Shown piece by piece: positions 15,690-23,445 of a DNA stretch of 64,000 nt. Both the position numbers and the translations under genes were made by a program. Positions within the stretch are counted from its first letter, which is position 1, and each line of letters starts with the position of its first letter. The notes under the pieces were generated by a model that did not search any database, had not been told where the DNA came from, and worked only from the letters and a program-made list of their open reading frames with translations. The stretch is from Chloroflexota bacterium (GTDB lineage: Bacteria > Chloroflexota > Anaerolineae > JAAYZQ01), in contig JAGVRI010000003.1 in the NCBI GenBank assembly GCA_018606645.1, positions 153,322-217,321 on the forward strand, in the 5' to 3' direction.

Positions 15690-16544
15690 CTATCCAGTTT
15701 TCTCCTTTTTTGGAAACTCACGTTCGTAGTTCAGTAGAGTACGACCGGTGATATTGTAGTTCGACTGCGCCCACTGGTCTTTGTTCTCAATGAGGCCCCT
15801 GTCTCGAACCGCGCGATAGTGTTCCACGATCTTGCGCCGCTTGCCAGGCGAGTAAGCATAGCGGTCGCTTTCTGCCGGCAAATTATCCTGGCGGGGTTCT
15901 GTCGCAGATTTTTCCCTGTCTGATTCACCCAGCAACTCGCTGGCAGTCCTCTCGCTCTGTGTTTCTATGCCATTGCGAAACTCTGCATCCTGGCGAACAC
16001 AGCCTGGCTGCTGAGTATCGCCTGCGGAGCACAATATCCGCACTAGCTCCTGCGGGGAGCAGTAACTCGCAGCTCTGTGAACCGCTTGCGAGAACGTGCC
16101 CAGGGCCAGTCGCCTCTCGACCGGTCCGCCAGTGACCATGACCGGAGCGGTGCCTTGAATCAGAGATAGCAACGTTTCTTGGGACCAGAAACGGCGTGCC
16201 ACTTTGGCGGCAGAGACAAACCGGCTGACAGCTTTGACCGCCTGTGGCGATGGCGGCTGCCAGTCCAGCCTGGTCAACCGCCGAACCGCACCCAGACGCC
16301 CGATTCCCAGTCCGGGGATGGACAGAAGCGTCCAATCCGATGCCTTGTCTACTTCCTCCAGATTGCTGTAACCGGCCCGCGCCAACTTGCGCAGAGCAAC
16401 TGCAGCCGAATGCCCATCGCTCGTAGCCATGGCTTGGGCTAGTTCGTAAAGCACATTATCTTTTTCACCAATTGCCACCTGTTCCTCCGCTTGCGCCTGA
16501 AGTGTACTATCCCTGACCGTCTTTCGTTTCCATCGGCCAAACAA
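15690..16544 (-). CDS. Hypothetical protein with helix-hairpin-helix-like segment, 284 aa
   Basis: The N-terminus is basic (MFGRWKRKTVRD). At about residues 68-85 the segment SDWTLLSIPGLGIGRLGAVRRL looks like a helix-hairpin-helix DNA-binding turn. A long polar linker rich in Glu, Ser and Gln (about 175-225) leads to a C-terminal basic helical domain (SPGKRRKIVEHYRAVRDRG then NYNITGRTLLNYEREF) that resembles a winged or simple HTH. It is probably a DNA-binding protein of the plasmid-like element. Not assigned to a family. Confidence 0.6.
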   Translation of the reverse strand: MFGRWKRKTVRDSTLQAQAEEQVAIGEKDNVLYELAQAMATSDGHSAAVALRKLARAGYSNLEEVDKASDWTLLSIPGLGIGRLGAVRRLTRLDWQPPSPQAVKAVSRFVSAAKVARRFWSQETLLSLIQGTAPVMVTGGPVERRLALGTFSQAVHRAASYCSPQELVRILCSAGDTQQPGCVRQDAEFRNGIETQSERTASELLGESDREKSATEPRQDNLPAESDRYAYSPGKRRKIVEHYRAVRDRGLIENKDQWAQSNYNITGRTLLNYEREFPKKEKTG

Positions 16545-16620
16545 GTATACGCTACCGGATCAGGCATGTCAACGGCAAAAACTGCAGACCATATTCCTGA
16601 ATTTATGCAGCCAAATGTGC

Positions 16621-16650
16621 ATTTTTCCCGGAGTAAAGACTGCGGAAAAT
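16621..16650 (+). promoter_or_regulatory. Dyad upstream of the operon promoter, candidate activator site
   Basis: ATTTTTCCCG (16621-16630) and GCGGAAAAT (about 16642-16650) form an imperfect inverted repeat 16-45 bases upstream of the -35 box. That is where a NarL/ComA-type dimer would bind. Only the position and symmetry support this. Confidence 0.3.
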
Positions 16651-16665
16651 ACGGGGGTCTTGCCC

Positions 16666-16694
16666 TTGACCGTCCTGCTGATGTGTGCTATGAT
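16666..16694 (+). promoter_or_regulatory. Sigma70 promoter of the peptide-signalling operon
   Basis: TTGACC (16666-16671), 17-base spacer, TATGAT (16689-16694). The first gene starts about 37 bases after the expected transcription start. Confidence 0.7.
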
Positions 16695-16738
16695 GTGTGG
16701 CGTTGTGCACCTGCCGAGTCTGCACCGTGGGAGCTTGA

Positions 16739-17368
16739 GTGATCAAAGTAATCGTTGCCGATGACCACCCCCTGACACGGGAAGGAGTAAAGAAGGCCCT
16801 GGAAGAGAAGAGGGATATCAAGGTGGTAGGCGAGGCCGGAACCGGCCCTGAACTTGAGGCTGCGCTGGCCCGTGTGCCGGACGTTCTGCTCCTGGACATT
16901 CGCATGCCCGAGTTTGATGCCATCGGACAGGTGCCTGAGCTCCGGACTCGATTTCCTGGCATGAAGATCGTCATCATGACAGCGTACGAGAGTGAGTTCT
17001 ATGCGCAGGCGTTGATCGGACACGTAGATGGCTACCTCCTCAAGGTGGAGCGCATGGACGCCTTTGCCACTGCCGTGCAGGAAGTTAGCAAGGGAAGAAA
17101 GTACTTCACCGACCGTGCACTGAACCTGGCGTTCAATAGCCCGGAAGTTCCCAAGCTTTCCGAACGAGAGACAGAGGTGTTAAGGCTGGCAGCCCGTGGG
17201 CTCAAAACAACTGATATCGCCCAGGAGCTGTTCATCTCGACTCGAACGGTGGACACCCACATCCAGGATGCCTGTCACAAGCTCGGCGTGCGCGGTCGCA
17301 CGGCAGCCGTGGTAAAGGCCATTGAACTGGGATTGATCTCCGCCGGGGTAAGGGAAGACCCGACGTGA
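16739..17368 (+). CDS. NarL/FixJ-family response regulator (ComA-like)
   Basis: This 209-aa transcription factor has a receiver domain (acidic pocket Asp8-Asp9, phospho-acceptor Asp53 in LLLDIRMP, Thr81, Lys102) and a LuxR-type HTH (about residues 140-200, LSERETEVLRLAARGLKTTD with the recognition helix STRTVDTHIQDAC). The start is GTG 16739 after GGGAG. Its stop overlaps the next start by four bases. The histidine kinase four genes downstream is of the HisKA_3 class that pairs with NarL regulators, so they are the likely cognate pair. The role corresponds to ComA in ComQXPA systems. Confidence 0.92.
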   Translation: MIKVIVADDHPLTREGVKKALEEKRDIKVVGEAGTGPELEAALARVPDVLLLDIRMPEFDAIGQVPELRTRFPGMKIVIMTAYESEFYAQALIGHVDGYLLKVERMDAFATAVQEVSKGRKYFTDRALNLAFNSPEVPKLSERETEVLRLAARGLKTTDIAQELFISTRTVDTHIQDACHKLGVRGRTAAVVKAIELGLISAGVREDPT

Positions 17369-18225
17369 GCGCCAGGTCCGCAGGCCAAGCGGCAAGACAG
17401 GGCAAAGCCAAGTATGCGTGGCGCGTCGCCGGTTATTTCGCCCTGCTGACTGTCCTCAACACTGTTACCTTTGAGATCGAGGGCGCCACCTCTTCTTTTC
17501 TCCCATCTTGGTCAAGTGTTCTGTTGGAAGGCCTATTCTACTTGACTGCCACGCTGGCTTTGACCTGGGCCTTCTGTCGCTTCCTAGACCGGGGTTCCGT
17601 CAGTCAGATCGGTCTGCGCAGGCGTCGATGGTTCGCCTATCTAGGCGCAGGGCTGGGCCTGGGGGCCTTGCTGATCATCCTGGTCTTTGCGGCGCTCTGG
17701 ACAGCCGGCTGGCTCACAGTCGATCGCGGCGATAACTGGCAGTCACCCGTGTTCGTCGCCTCGGTGCTGACCTGGATCGCCATCAGTTTTGTGGAGGAAC
17801 TCAGCTTCCGGGGTTACATTATGCAGGGTCTCGCCCGGGCCTGGGGCATGCCTGTCGCCGTGGTCGTGTCGTCCGTGCTCTTTGGTGCCGTGCATGCACT
17901 CAATCCCAACGCCAGCGTCTCGGGTGTCCTTAACATCATCGTCGTCGGGCTACTGCTGGCCTGCGCGTACCTTGTCAGCAGGTCCTTGTGGCTACCCGTG
18001 GGGCTGCACATCGGTTGGAACCTGGTCGAGGTCCACGGGTTGGGCTTTCCAGGATCGGGGCACACCGAGCCCTCCATTCTGCAGACTACCACCCGCGGGC
18101 CGGAACTGGTGACGGGGGGCGCTTTTGGCCCCGAAGGTGGCCTCGTGGCCCTCGCAACCACGCTTCTGGGAATTACTATGCTGCTCATCGGCTACCGGGT
18201 GGCCGTTGGAACAAAGAAATCGTAA
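17365..18225 (+). CDS. CPBP-family intramembrane glutamic/metalloprotease (CAAX protease-like)
   Basis: A 286-aa protein with about seven hydrophobic segments. All three family motifs are present: EExxxR (Glu144-Glu145...Arg149 in VEELSFRG), FxxxH (Phe173...His177) and HxxxN (His215...Asn219 in HIGWN). The family includes the eukaryotic Rce1 protease, which trims prenylated CAAX proteins, and bacteriocin-processing or immunity proteins. It is translationally coupled to the response regulator (4-base overlap), and the small peptide gene follows 24 bases later. Processing or export of that peptide, or self-immunity, is the natural inference. Confidence 0.9.
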   Translation: MSARSAGQAARQGKAKYAWRVAGYFALLTVLNTVTFEIEGATSSFLPSWSSVLLEGLFYLTATLALTWAFCRFLDRGSVSQIGLRRRRWFAYLGAGLGLGALLIILVFAALWTAGWLTVDRGDNWQSPVFVASVLTWIAISFVEELSFRGYIMQGLARAWGMPVAVVVSSVLFGAVHALNPNASVSGVLNIIVVGLLLACAYLVSRSLWLPVGLHIGWNLVEVHGLGFPGSGHTEPSILQTTTRGPELVTGGAFGPEGGLVALATTLLGITMLLIGYRVAVGTKKS

Positions 18226-18249
18226 AACGAAACGGAGGCAAAGAAAAAG

Positions 18250-18486
18250 ATGACAGACAACGGATTGTTAGAGTTCGCACGCCGGCTCGTCGTAGATCGC
18301 GATTTCAGGGAGCGGTTCTTGATCGCTCCACAGGACGTCTTGGCCGATTTTGGGATTCCGGTCGAGACATGCAGGGCATTGGCGGCAGTCATGCCTATCT
18401 TGCTCGCAGGCAACATTGTTCTCATGGATCCTTCGTTGGGCGACCCAGCAAGCAATGGTTCTGTGGTAGGCTGGGGGCGGGGTTAA
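18250..18486 (+). CDS. Candidate prenylated signal-peptide precursor (ComX-like), 78 aa
   Basis: ATG 18250 follows CGGAGG. The N-terminal leader (residues 5-47: LLEFARRLVVDRDFRERFL, then PQDVLADFGIPVETC) is a short helical domain like those of ComX or NHLP-type RiPP precursors. The C-terminal 25 residues are small and Gly/Ser-rich, ending NGSVVGWGRG with a single Trp at position 75. ComX pheromones carry the prenylated Trp within a few residues of the C-terminus, as here. A prenyl synthase homologue and a membrane kinase follow. A ComX assignment is inference; an unrelated RiPP precursor is the main alternative. Confidence 0.7.
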   Translation: MTDNGLLEFARRLVVDRDFRERFLIAPQDVLADFGIPVETCRALAAVMPILLAGNIVLMDPSLGDPASNGSVVGWGRG

Positions 18487-18563
18487 AGACGGATGGGATG
18501 CCGAGAAGTCAAGTAGAGGCTGGCGAGGTGCCCCGTTCACAAAGGTGACCGGCAGCTTCTGTC

Positions 18564-18583
18564 AGCCCTGCGCAGGGCTTTCA
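18564..18583 (+). terminator. Weak terminator/attenuator between peptide and prenyltransferase genes
   Basis: AGCCCTG (18564-18570) pairs with CAGGGCT (18573-18579) and is followed by a short TTTC run. A partial terminator here would let the peptide mRNA exceed that of the downstream enzymes. Confidence 0.35.
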
Positions 18584-18599
18584 TAGGAGTGCGCTGGCC

Positions 18600-19547
18600 A
18601 TGCATGAACACGTGGAAAGAGTCCACCTGATTATCGGTGCTGGGCTGACCTTATGCACCGTAGAACGCTTTCGCGAGGCGCTCCAGCCCGTGTTGCATAG
18701 CAGGCTGGCTAGAGGGGACAAGGGCGTGCCCTGGTTCATGCTACCCATTCTCACCTGCGAGGCGTTGGGTAAAGACTTGGAGCCCGCCTATCACGTGGCC
18801 GCCGGGCTGGAGATCGGCCGGATCGCTGCTGGTTGCCTGGATGAATGGCAGGATCACGACACCGAAGACGCGCTGTGGCGGGCCATCGGGCCGGAGCGAA
18901 CCGTCAGCCTGGCTGTGGGAATGATCGCTCTCTCGCTGCTGACTCTTGTCCACCTTGCCGACCTGGGAGCGGAGCCGGCGCTGGTCCTCGCCCTGCAGCG
19001 AGAATTTCAGGTGACCTTGTTGCACATGAGCGAGGGCCAGTATGTAGACCTGGGCGATGACCTGTCCTTGGAGGACTACGAAACCGTGGCTGGGGCCAAG
19101 ACTGGCGCCCTGTTCCGCCTTGGCTGCCGTGCGGGGGCGGTGGTCGCCGGCGCCTCGGCGGAGATTGTCGGATGCTACGGCGATTTTGGGTACAACCTGG
19201 GCGTTCTTGCCCAGGTCTGGAACGACGTCTTTGGGTTGGCCGGTGTCCAGGGGAAAAACGACGCCGAACACCAGCGGGCGCTGCCCATCCTGGCGACGCA
19301 AGCTGTGGCTCAGGGTCTCGAAGGAACCGGGGACCGGCGCCAATCCGGCGATGGGCTGGCAGGGCAGTTATACACTGTGCTGCAGCTTGTTCTCCTCTAC
19401 CAGCGCGCGTCCGAAGCGTTGGCCAGATGCCCGGCCTCCGGGGGCCTGTCGCGCTTTCTCGACGAGTACGACCCTGGCCGCCTAGCCGAGATGATGGGAC
19501 AGCCCCGCACACAGCACGAAGACGATCATGAGCCGCAGGCTGTTTGA
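18600..19547 (+). CDS. ComQ-like isoprenyl synthase/transferase homologue
   Basis: A 315-aa all-helical protein of the polyprenyl synthetase fold. The first Asp-rich motif is replaced by LDEWQDHDTED (residues 80-90), the KTG segment (Lys167) is present, and the second motif reads LGVLAQVWNDVFG (Gln205...Asn208-Asp209) rather than the canonical FQxxDDxxD. ComQ proteins, which attach geranyl or farnesyl to the Trp of ComX, likewise have degenerate motifs. It follows the peptide gene and overlaps the kinase gene by 20 bases. Alternatives are a catalytically changed terpenoid synthase. The ATG at 18600 follows TAGGAG. Confidence 0.75.
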   Translation: MHEHVERVHLIIGAGLTLCTVERFREALQPVLHSRLARGDKGVPWFMLPILTCEALGKDLEPAYHVAAGLEIGRIAAGCLDEWQDHDTEDALWRAIGPERTVSLAVGMIALSLLTLVHLADLGAEPALVLALQREFQVTLLHMSEGQYVDLGDDLSLEDYETVAGAKTGALFRLGCRAGAVVAGASAEIVGCYGDFGYNLGVLAQVWNDVFGLAGVQGKNDAEHQRALPILATQAVAQGLEGTGDRRQSGDGLAGQLYTVLQLVLLYQRASEALARCPASGGLSRFLDEYDPGRLAEMMGQPRTQHEDDHEPQAV

Positions 19548-21939
19548 CCAAGACTCCCGGCGGCAGATCGCCATGCAGGCCCTGCTGGTGTTGGGACTTG
19601 TCACTTTCGTGGGCGGAGCTGTGGTCTTTTTCTATCAGGCCTCGCTGCCCTACACCGGGTTCGAGTTCAGCGGCGAGTCAGTTGTTGGGGCTGTCGCTCC
19701 CGAAGGCCCGGCAGCCGCAGCGGGGCTCCAGGTCGGTGACCGGATCATGACCATTGATGGGCTATCGCCCATGTCGTCCGGTGAGATCTATTTGCGGCCT
19801 GGCAAAAGTGCGTTGCAGTTGGCAGTGGCGCGCGATGGGCGAACCTTGTTCCTGGAGCTGGATCTCGCACCGCCATCCCTACGTACCGTCCTGGACAAGG
19901 CCGGCTATTTTTTCATGGCTCTGGGTTTCTGGACCATCGCCATGTTGGTCCTCGTCTTCAAACCAAAAGATTCGGTCGCCCAGTTCTTTGTGTTGCTTAC
20001 CCTGTTGGGCACGGTAGTGGTCGTCATCTGGCGTATGGCCGACCTGGGCGCGCTGTGGGCCAATCTGTTGATGGGCATCCTGGCCTCAGTGATCGGCCCG
20101 ATGTTCGTCCACTACCATACCCTCTTTCCTGAGCGCATCCAATTCAAGGGCAAGGGCATACTGCTCGGATTCCTTTACGGCCTCGGCGCCGCGCTCGCCC
20201 TGCTGTCGCTGGCCTTGGACGCGCTCTACTACACGGGGCTCTACCGGCATATTGGGTCCGATCCCTGGCCCTCGGCAGCAGTGGCTATCAAAACCTACTT
20301 CTCGGCCTGCTTGCTCGCCGGCCTGGTATTGTTGGGGCGCACCTACCGGGTCACTTCCTCGGAACGGAGCAAGCGGCAGATCGCCCTGGTCGCCCTGGGC
20401 AGTGCCCTGGCTTTGCTGCCCCTTGTCGTTCTGATCCTGGTTCCCCAGATCCTGTTCGCCCTCTACCTGGTCCCCTCCTGGATCCCGCTCCTGATGCTGG
20501 CCTTCATCCCGGCCAGCTATCTCTATGCCACCTATCGCCACGATCTGATGAGACTGGACCGTGTAGTCAACCGCAGTGTCGCTCTCTTCTTCCTGGGGCT
20601 GGTTCTGCTCAGCCTCTACCTGGGTCTGGAATGGGTTATCCGGTCGCTGCTACCCGACTCCCGTCCCTTGCCGGTGACGCTGGGTAACGTCATCCCGGTC
20701 CTCGTCCTGCTCTTTGCCTTCCAGCCCCTGAAACGCCAGATCGAACGCCTGGTCGATCACCTGTTCTACGGCGGCTGGTACAACTATGAGAGCTTTACCC
20801 TGGAGATGTCCCGCTCACTCAACGAGGCAGTGGACCTGGAGACAATCGTGACTTTGCTGACCGAGGACGTGGCCCAGTCGATGCGGGTAAAGGAGATCGC
20901 GCTGTTCCTGCCCAATGGGAAGGACGTTTTTCGCGTACGAGCGAGCAGGGGGTTTGACCTGTCGATCGCCGCCTGCCCGACAAGGGGGCTGATCGACTTT
21001 CTGCGGGGATACGGGAAACCGATCGAGCACGGATTGCTAAGCGAACGACTGCACTCCGAGCCGCGAGTGGGCGATGAGATCGCAGCCTTTACCCATGCCG
21101 GGATGCAGATGTGGGTCCCCCTGGTGCAGCAGGGCGAACTGGAAGCGATCCTGGTCTTGGGGAACAAGGTGGCCGACGAGTTCTACACGCGGAACGATCA
21201 CGCCATCCTGTTCACCCTCGCCCAACAGGCAGCCATTGCCCTGGCCCGCGCCCGGCTGGTCGAGGAACTCCAGGGCCGGCTGGGTGAGGTGCAAGCCCTT
21301 TCCCAACAGCTCCTTGCGTTGCAGGAGAGAAATCAACAACGGATGGCGTTCGAGCTGCATGACCAGGCGGTGCAGGACCTGCTCTTTGTCCGACAACTAC
21401 TGGACTCGGCGTTGGGGGAGGCGGCACCAGCCAAGAGGATCGAGGGCGCCCGCGATGAACTGTTACGTATCGTTGGCTACCTGGATACTTTGATCTTCGA
21501 ACTGCGGCCGCCGGAGCTAGAGCGAGGTGAGCTGGGGCCGATCCTGAACAAGTACGCCGTCAACTTTCAGAAGCGGCGCGATTTGCCCGTGGTGTTCCAG
21601 GCCAACGGCAGCAGCGACGGTGCTACGATCCCGGAAGAGATCAAGCTCGCCGTGTACCGCATCTTCCAGGAGAGCCTGAACAATGCCCGCAAGCACGCCG
21701 AGGCAAACCGGGTCGAAGCGACCTTGGACGTGCAGCCTGACTGCGTGCGCCTGGAGGTCCACGACGATGGGGTTGGGTTTGAGGTGCCCGCCCACCTGGG
21801 CGGCTGGATCGATGCCAACCGGCTGGGATTGCTCGGCATGCGGGCGCGGGCAAAGGAGCTGGGCGGTGACCTGAAGGTGATCTCGCGGCCGGGCCACGGC
21901 ACGGGGATCGTCGTCAGCATACCGCTGCGGTCGACGTGA
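19528..21939 (+). CDS. Membrane sensor histidine kinase with PDZ domain (ComP-like)
   Basis: 803 aa. One membrane span (about residues 15-36) precedes an extracytoplasmic PDZ domain (about 50-112, APEGPAAAAGLQVGDRIMTI). About eight further spans run to residue 395, then a GAF-like domain (about 430-585), a HisKA_3 domain with phospho-His611 in AFELHDQAVQDL, and a HATPase domain with an N box (ESLNNARKHAEAN), DDGVGF and GLLGMRARA. A polytopic sensor with HisKA_3 matches ComP of the ComX system, and the NarL regulator upstream fits as its partner. It overlaps the ComQ-like gene, which implies coupled translation. Confidence 0.93.
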   Translation: MSRRLFDQDSRRQIAMQALLVLGLVTFVGGAVVFFYQASLPYTGFEFSGESVVGAVAPEGPAAAAGLQVGDRIMTIDGLSPMSSGEIYLRPGKSALQLAVARDGRTLFLELDLAPPSLRTVLDKAGYFFMALGFWTIAMLVLVFKPKDSVAQFFVLLTLLGTVVVVIWRMADLGALWANLLMGILASVIGPMFVHYHTLFPERIQFKGKGILLGFLYGLGAALALLSLALDALYYTGLYRHIGSDPWPSAAVAIKTYFSACLLAGLVLLGRTYRVTSSERSKRQIALVALGSALALLPLVVLILVPQILFALYLVPSWIPLLMLAFIPASYLYATYRHDLMRLDRVVNRSVALFFLGLVLLSLYLGLEWVIRSLLPDSRPLPVTLGNVIPVLVLLFAFQPLKRQIERLVDHLFYGGWYNYESFTLEMSRSLNEAVDLETIVTLLTEDVAQSMRVKEIALFLPNGKDVFRVRASRGFDLSIAACPTRGLIDFLRGYGKPIEHGLLSERLHSEPRVGDEIAAFTHAGMQMWVPLVQQGELEAILVLGNKVADEFYTRNDHAILFTLAQQAAIALARARLVEELQGRLGEVQALSQQLLALQERNQQRMAFELHDQAVQDLLFVRQLLDSALGEAAPAKRIEGARDELLRIVGYLDTLIFELRPPELERGELGPILNKYAVNFQKRRDLPVVFQANGSSDGATIPEEIKLAVYRIFQESLNNARKHAEANRVEATLDVQPDCVRLEVHDDGVGFEVPAHLGGWIDANRLGLLGMRARAKELGGDLKVISRPGHGTGIVVSIPLRST

Positions 21940-21956
21940 GGTATGGAGAACGCGTG

Positions 21957-22997
21957 ATGAAGGTTGCCATCGTCGGGGCTGGGCCGGCCGGTTGTCACCT
22001 GGCCCGCCTCCTGGCCAGCTCCGAGCACGGAATTCTTCTGTTCGACCATCGCGCCCCCTACGAGAAGCCGTGCGGTGGTGGCCTGAGTCCTCTGGTCGGC
22101 CAACGCTTTCCGGAAGTGATGGCCCTGCCCTTCCCGCGACACCAGCCATCGAGGGTCGTTCTGCGAGCGTCGGATGGTAGCCAACTCGAGCAAACCCTCG
22201 ACCCCTCCCACTGGGCGATTGTCTCGCGGGCGGCCCTCGGCCAGGCGATGCTCGAATGCGCCCTGGCGAACGGCCGAGTGCGCCATGTTCGGCAGCGGGT
22301 GACCGGTGTAAAGCGAGCCGGAAGAGGATGGTCGGTGTGCACTGCCTCGGGTAGCACGTTCCTCGCCGATTTCGTTGTTGGCGCCGATGGCGTGCGGAGC
22401 CTGGTCCGCCAGGAGGTGGTAGGACCAATCCCCCGACAGCACCTGAGCCTGGCTGTCGGTTACCGGGTGCAGGGCGCGCCGGACGCTGTGGTGTTTCAGA
22501 CCTATGACGACCTGGATGGGTATCTCTGGTCCTTTCCCCGGGCGGATCATGCCAGCGTGGGCATTGCTACTCGGCTGGGCGCCGTACCTCCGCAGGAGCT
22601 ATGGCAGCGGGTGGATCGGTTCCTAGACCAGGTCTGCCTGGAGGCCGCCAAGCGGGATCGTTACTCGGCCCTGTTACCGATAGCCTGGGACGCAAGCCTG
22701 TGGGACAGCCCCTGCGCAGGGCCAGACTGGGCCCTGCTGGGTGATGCGGCCGGCCATGTGCATCCGCTCACCGGCGAAGGGATCGGTTATGCGCTCTGGT
22801 CGGCGGAGCTATTGGCCGAGGCCCTCGCACGGGGAACCCCAGAGAGCTATGAGAGCCTGTGGCGAGCAGAGTACGGAGCTGTGTTTTTGGCTGCGAACGC
22901 TCTGTTGTCGAGCACAAGTTGGGACGAAGGGGCTTACGAGCTTGTGTTCCACTTGGTGATGGCAATGGCTCTGCAAAGTCCTGGTCAGGCGCACTGA
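21957..22997 (+). CDS. Geranylgeranyl-reductase-family FAD-dependent oxidoreductase
   Basis: A 346-aa flavoprotein with an N-terminal dinucleotide fold (VAIVGAGPAGCHLARLL), the family-specific YEKPCGGGLS loop, the VVGADGVRS motif and a C-terminal GDAAGHVHPLTGEGIGYAL. Members reduce double bonds in geranylgeranyl chains of chlorophyll, archaeal lipids and quinones. ATG 21957 follows GGAGAA, 17 bases after the kinase stop, so it is the last gene of the operon. In this setting it could saturate the prenyl group of the peptide signal. That step is not known for Bacillus ComX and is my inference. Confidence 0.85.
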   Translation: MKVAIVGAGPAGCHLARLLASSEHGILLFDHRAPYEKPCGGGLSPLVGQRFPEVMALPFPRHQPSRVVLRASDGSQLEQTLDPSHWAIVSRAALGQAMLECALANGRVRHVRQRVTGVKRAGRGWSVCTASGSTFLADFVVGADGVRSLVRQEVVGPIPRQHLSLAVGYRVQGAPDAVVFQTYDDLDGYLWSFPRADHASVGIATRLGAVPPQELWQRVDRFLDQVCLEAAKRDRYSALLPIAWDASLWDSPCAGPDWALLGDAAGHVHPLTGEGIGYALWSAELLAEALARGTPESYESLWRAEYGAVFLAANALLSSTSWDEGAYELVFHLVMAMALQSPGQAH

Positions 22998-23011
22998 CTG
23001 GGGTGCGGCCC

Positions 23012-23257
23012 AATCGAGCTGGGCGTGTCGCATATCTTCCAGAAGAGCCTGAACAATACCTCCCAGCACGCCAAGGCGAAACGAATCGAAGGCACTCCAG
23101 GCGTGCGGCCTGACTGTATGCACCTGGATCGATGCCAGCCGTCTGGAAGTGCTCGGCACGCAGGCGTGGGCAAAGGAACTGGGTGGGATCTGAAGTGATC
23201 TCGCGGCCGGGCCACGGTACGGGGGTCCTCGTGAGCGCATCTCTGCCGCCATCTTGA
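23012..23257 (+). pseudogene. Decayed duplicate of the histidine kinase ATPase domain
   Basis: This segment aligns along its length with the 3' end of the kinase gene (about 21640-21939): GTCGCATATCTTCCAGAAGA against GTACCGCATCTTCCAGGAGA, and GGATCGATGCC and TCTCGCGGCCGGGCCACGG are shared. About 55 bases are missing; the break lies between two CTGGA repeats and removes the DDGVGF nucleotide-binding box. Frames are broken. It marks an old tandem duplication after which the flavoprotein gene came to lie between the copies. Confidence 0.8.
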
Positions 23258-23364
23258 CACAGTGGGCCTGTTGGGCAGTACGCTGTCCGGCATTTGTCTT
23301 GATGCTGCCGCCTCAAGGAATAGAGCTATCTCCTCTCCCCTCTTTCGTAAGTTTACATTTGACT

Positions 23365-23393
23365 TTGCCTTTTGGTCTAGGCCGTGGTATAAT
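23365..23393 (+). promoter_or_regulatory. Promoter of the BREX operon
   Basis: TTGCCT (23365-23370), 17 bases, perfect TATAAT (23388-23393). About 185 bases of leader precede brxA. Confidence 0.65.
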
Positions 23394-23445
23394 TAATTAA
23401 CGATATAAGCGCCCATGGCTGATTGGCAGCTTGAGGCGTGGCCGG

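Larger units (their letters stand above)
11757..16600 (-). mobile_element. Integrated plasmid-like element with serine integrase and ParM locus
   Basis: The serine recombinase, an 82-aa protein, a ribbon-helix-helix protein, a ParM-type actin, a second small ribbon-helix-helix protein and a 284-aa hypothetical all lie on the minus strand. A plasmid-type partition gene beside an integrase suggests a plasmid able to integrate. The left edge is near 11760-11775 inside the thioesterase gene. The right edge is not seen; it may lie between 16545 and the operon promoter at 16666, but no matching thioesterase half is found there. I see no replication initiator. Confidence 0.6.
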
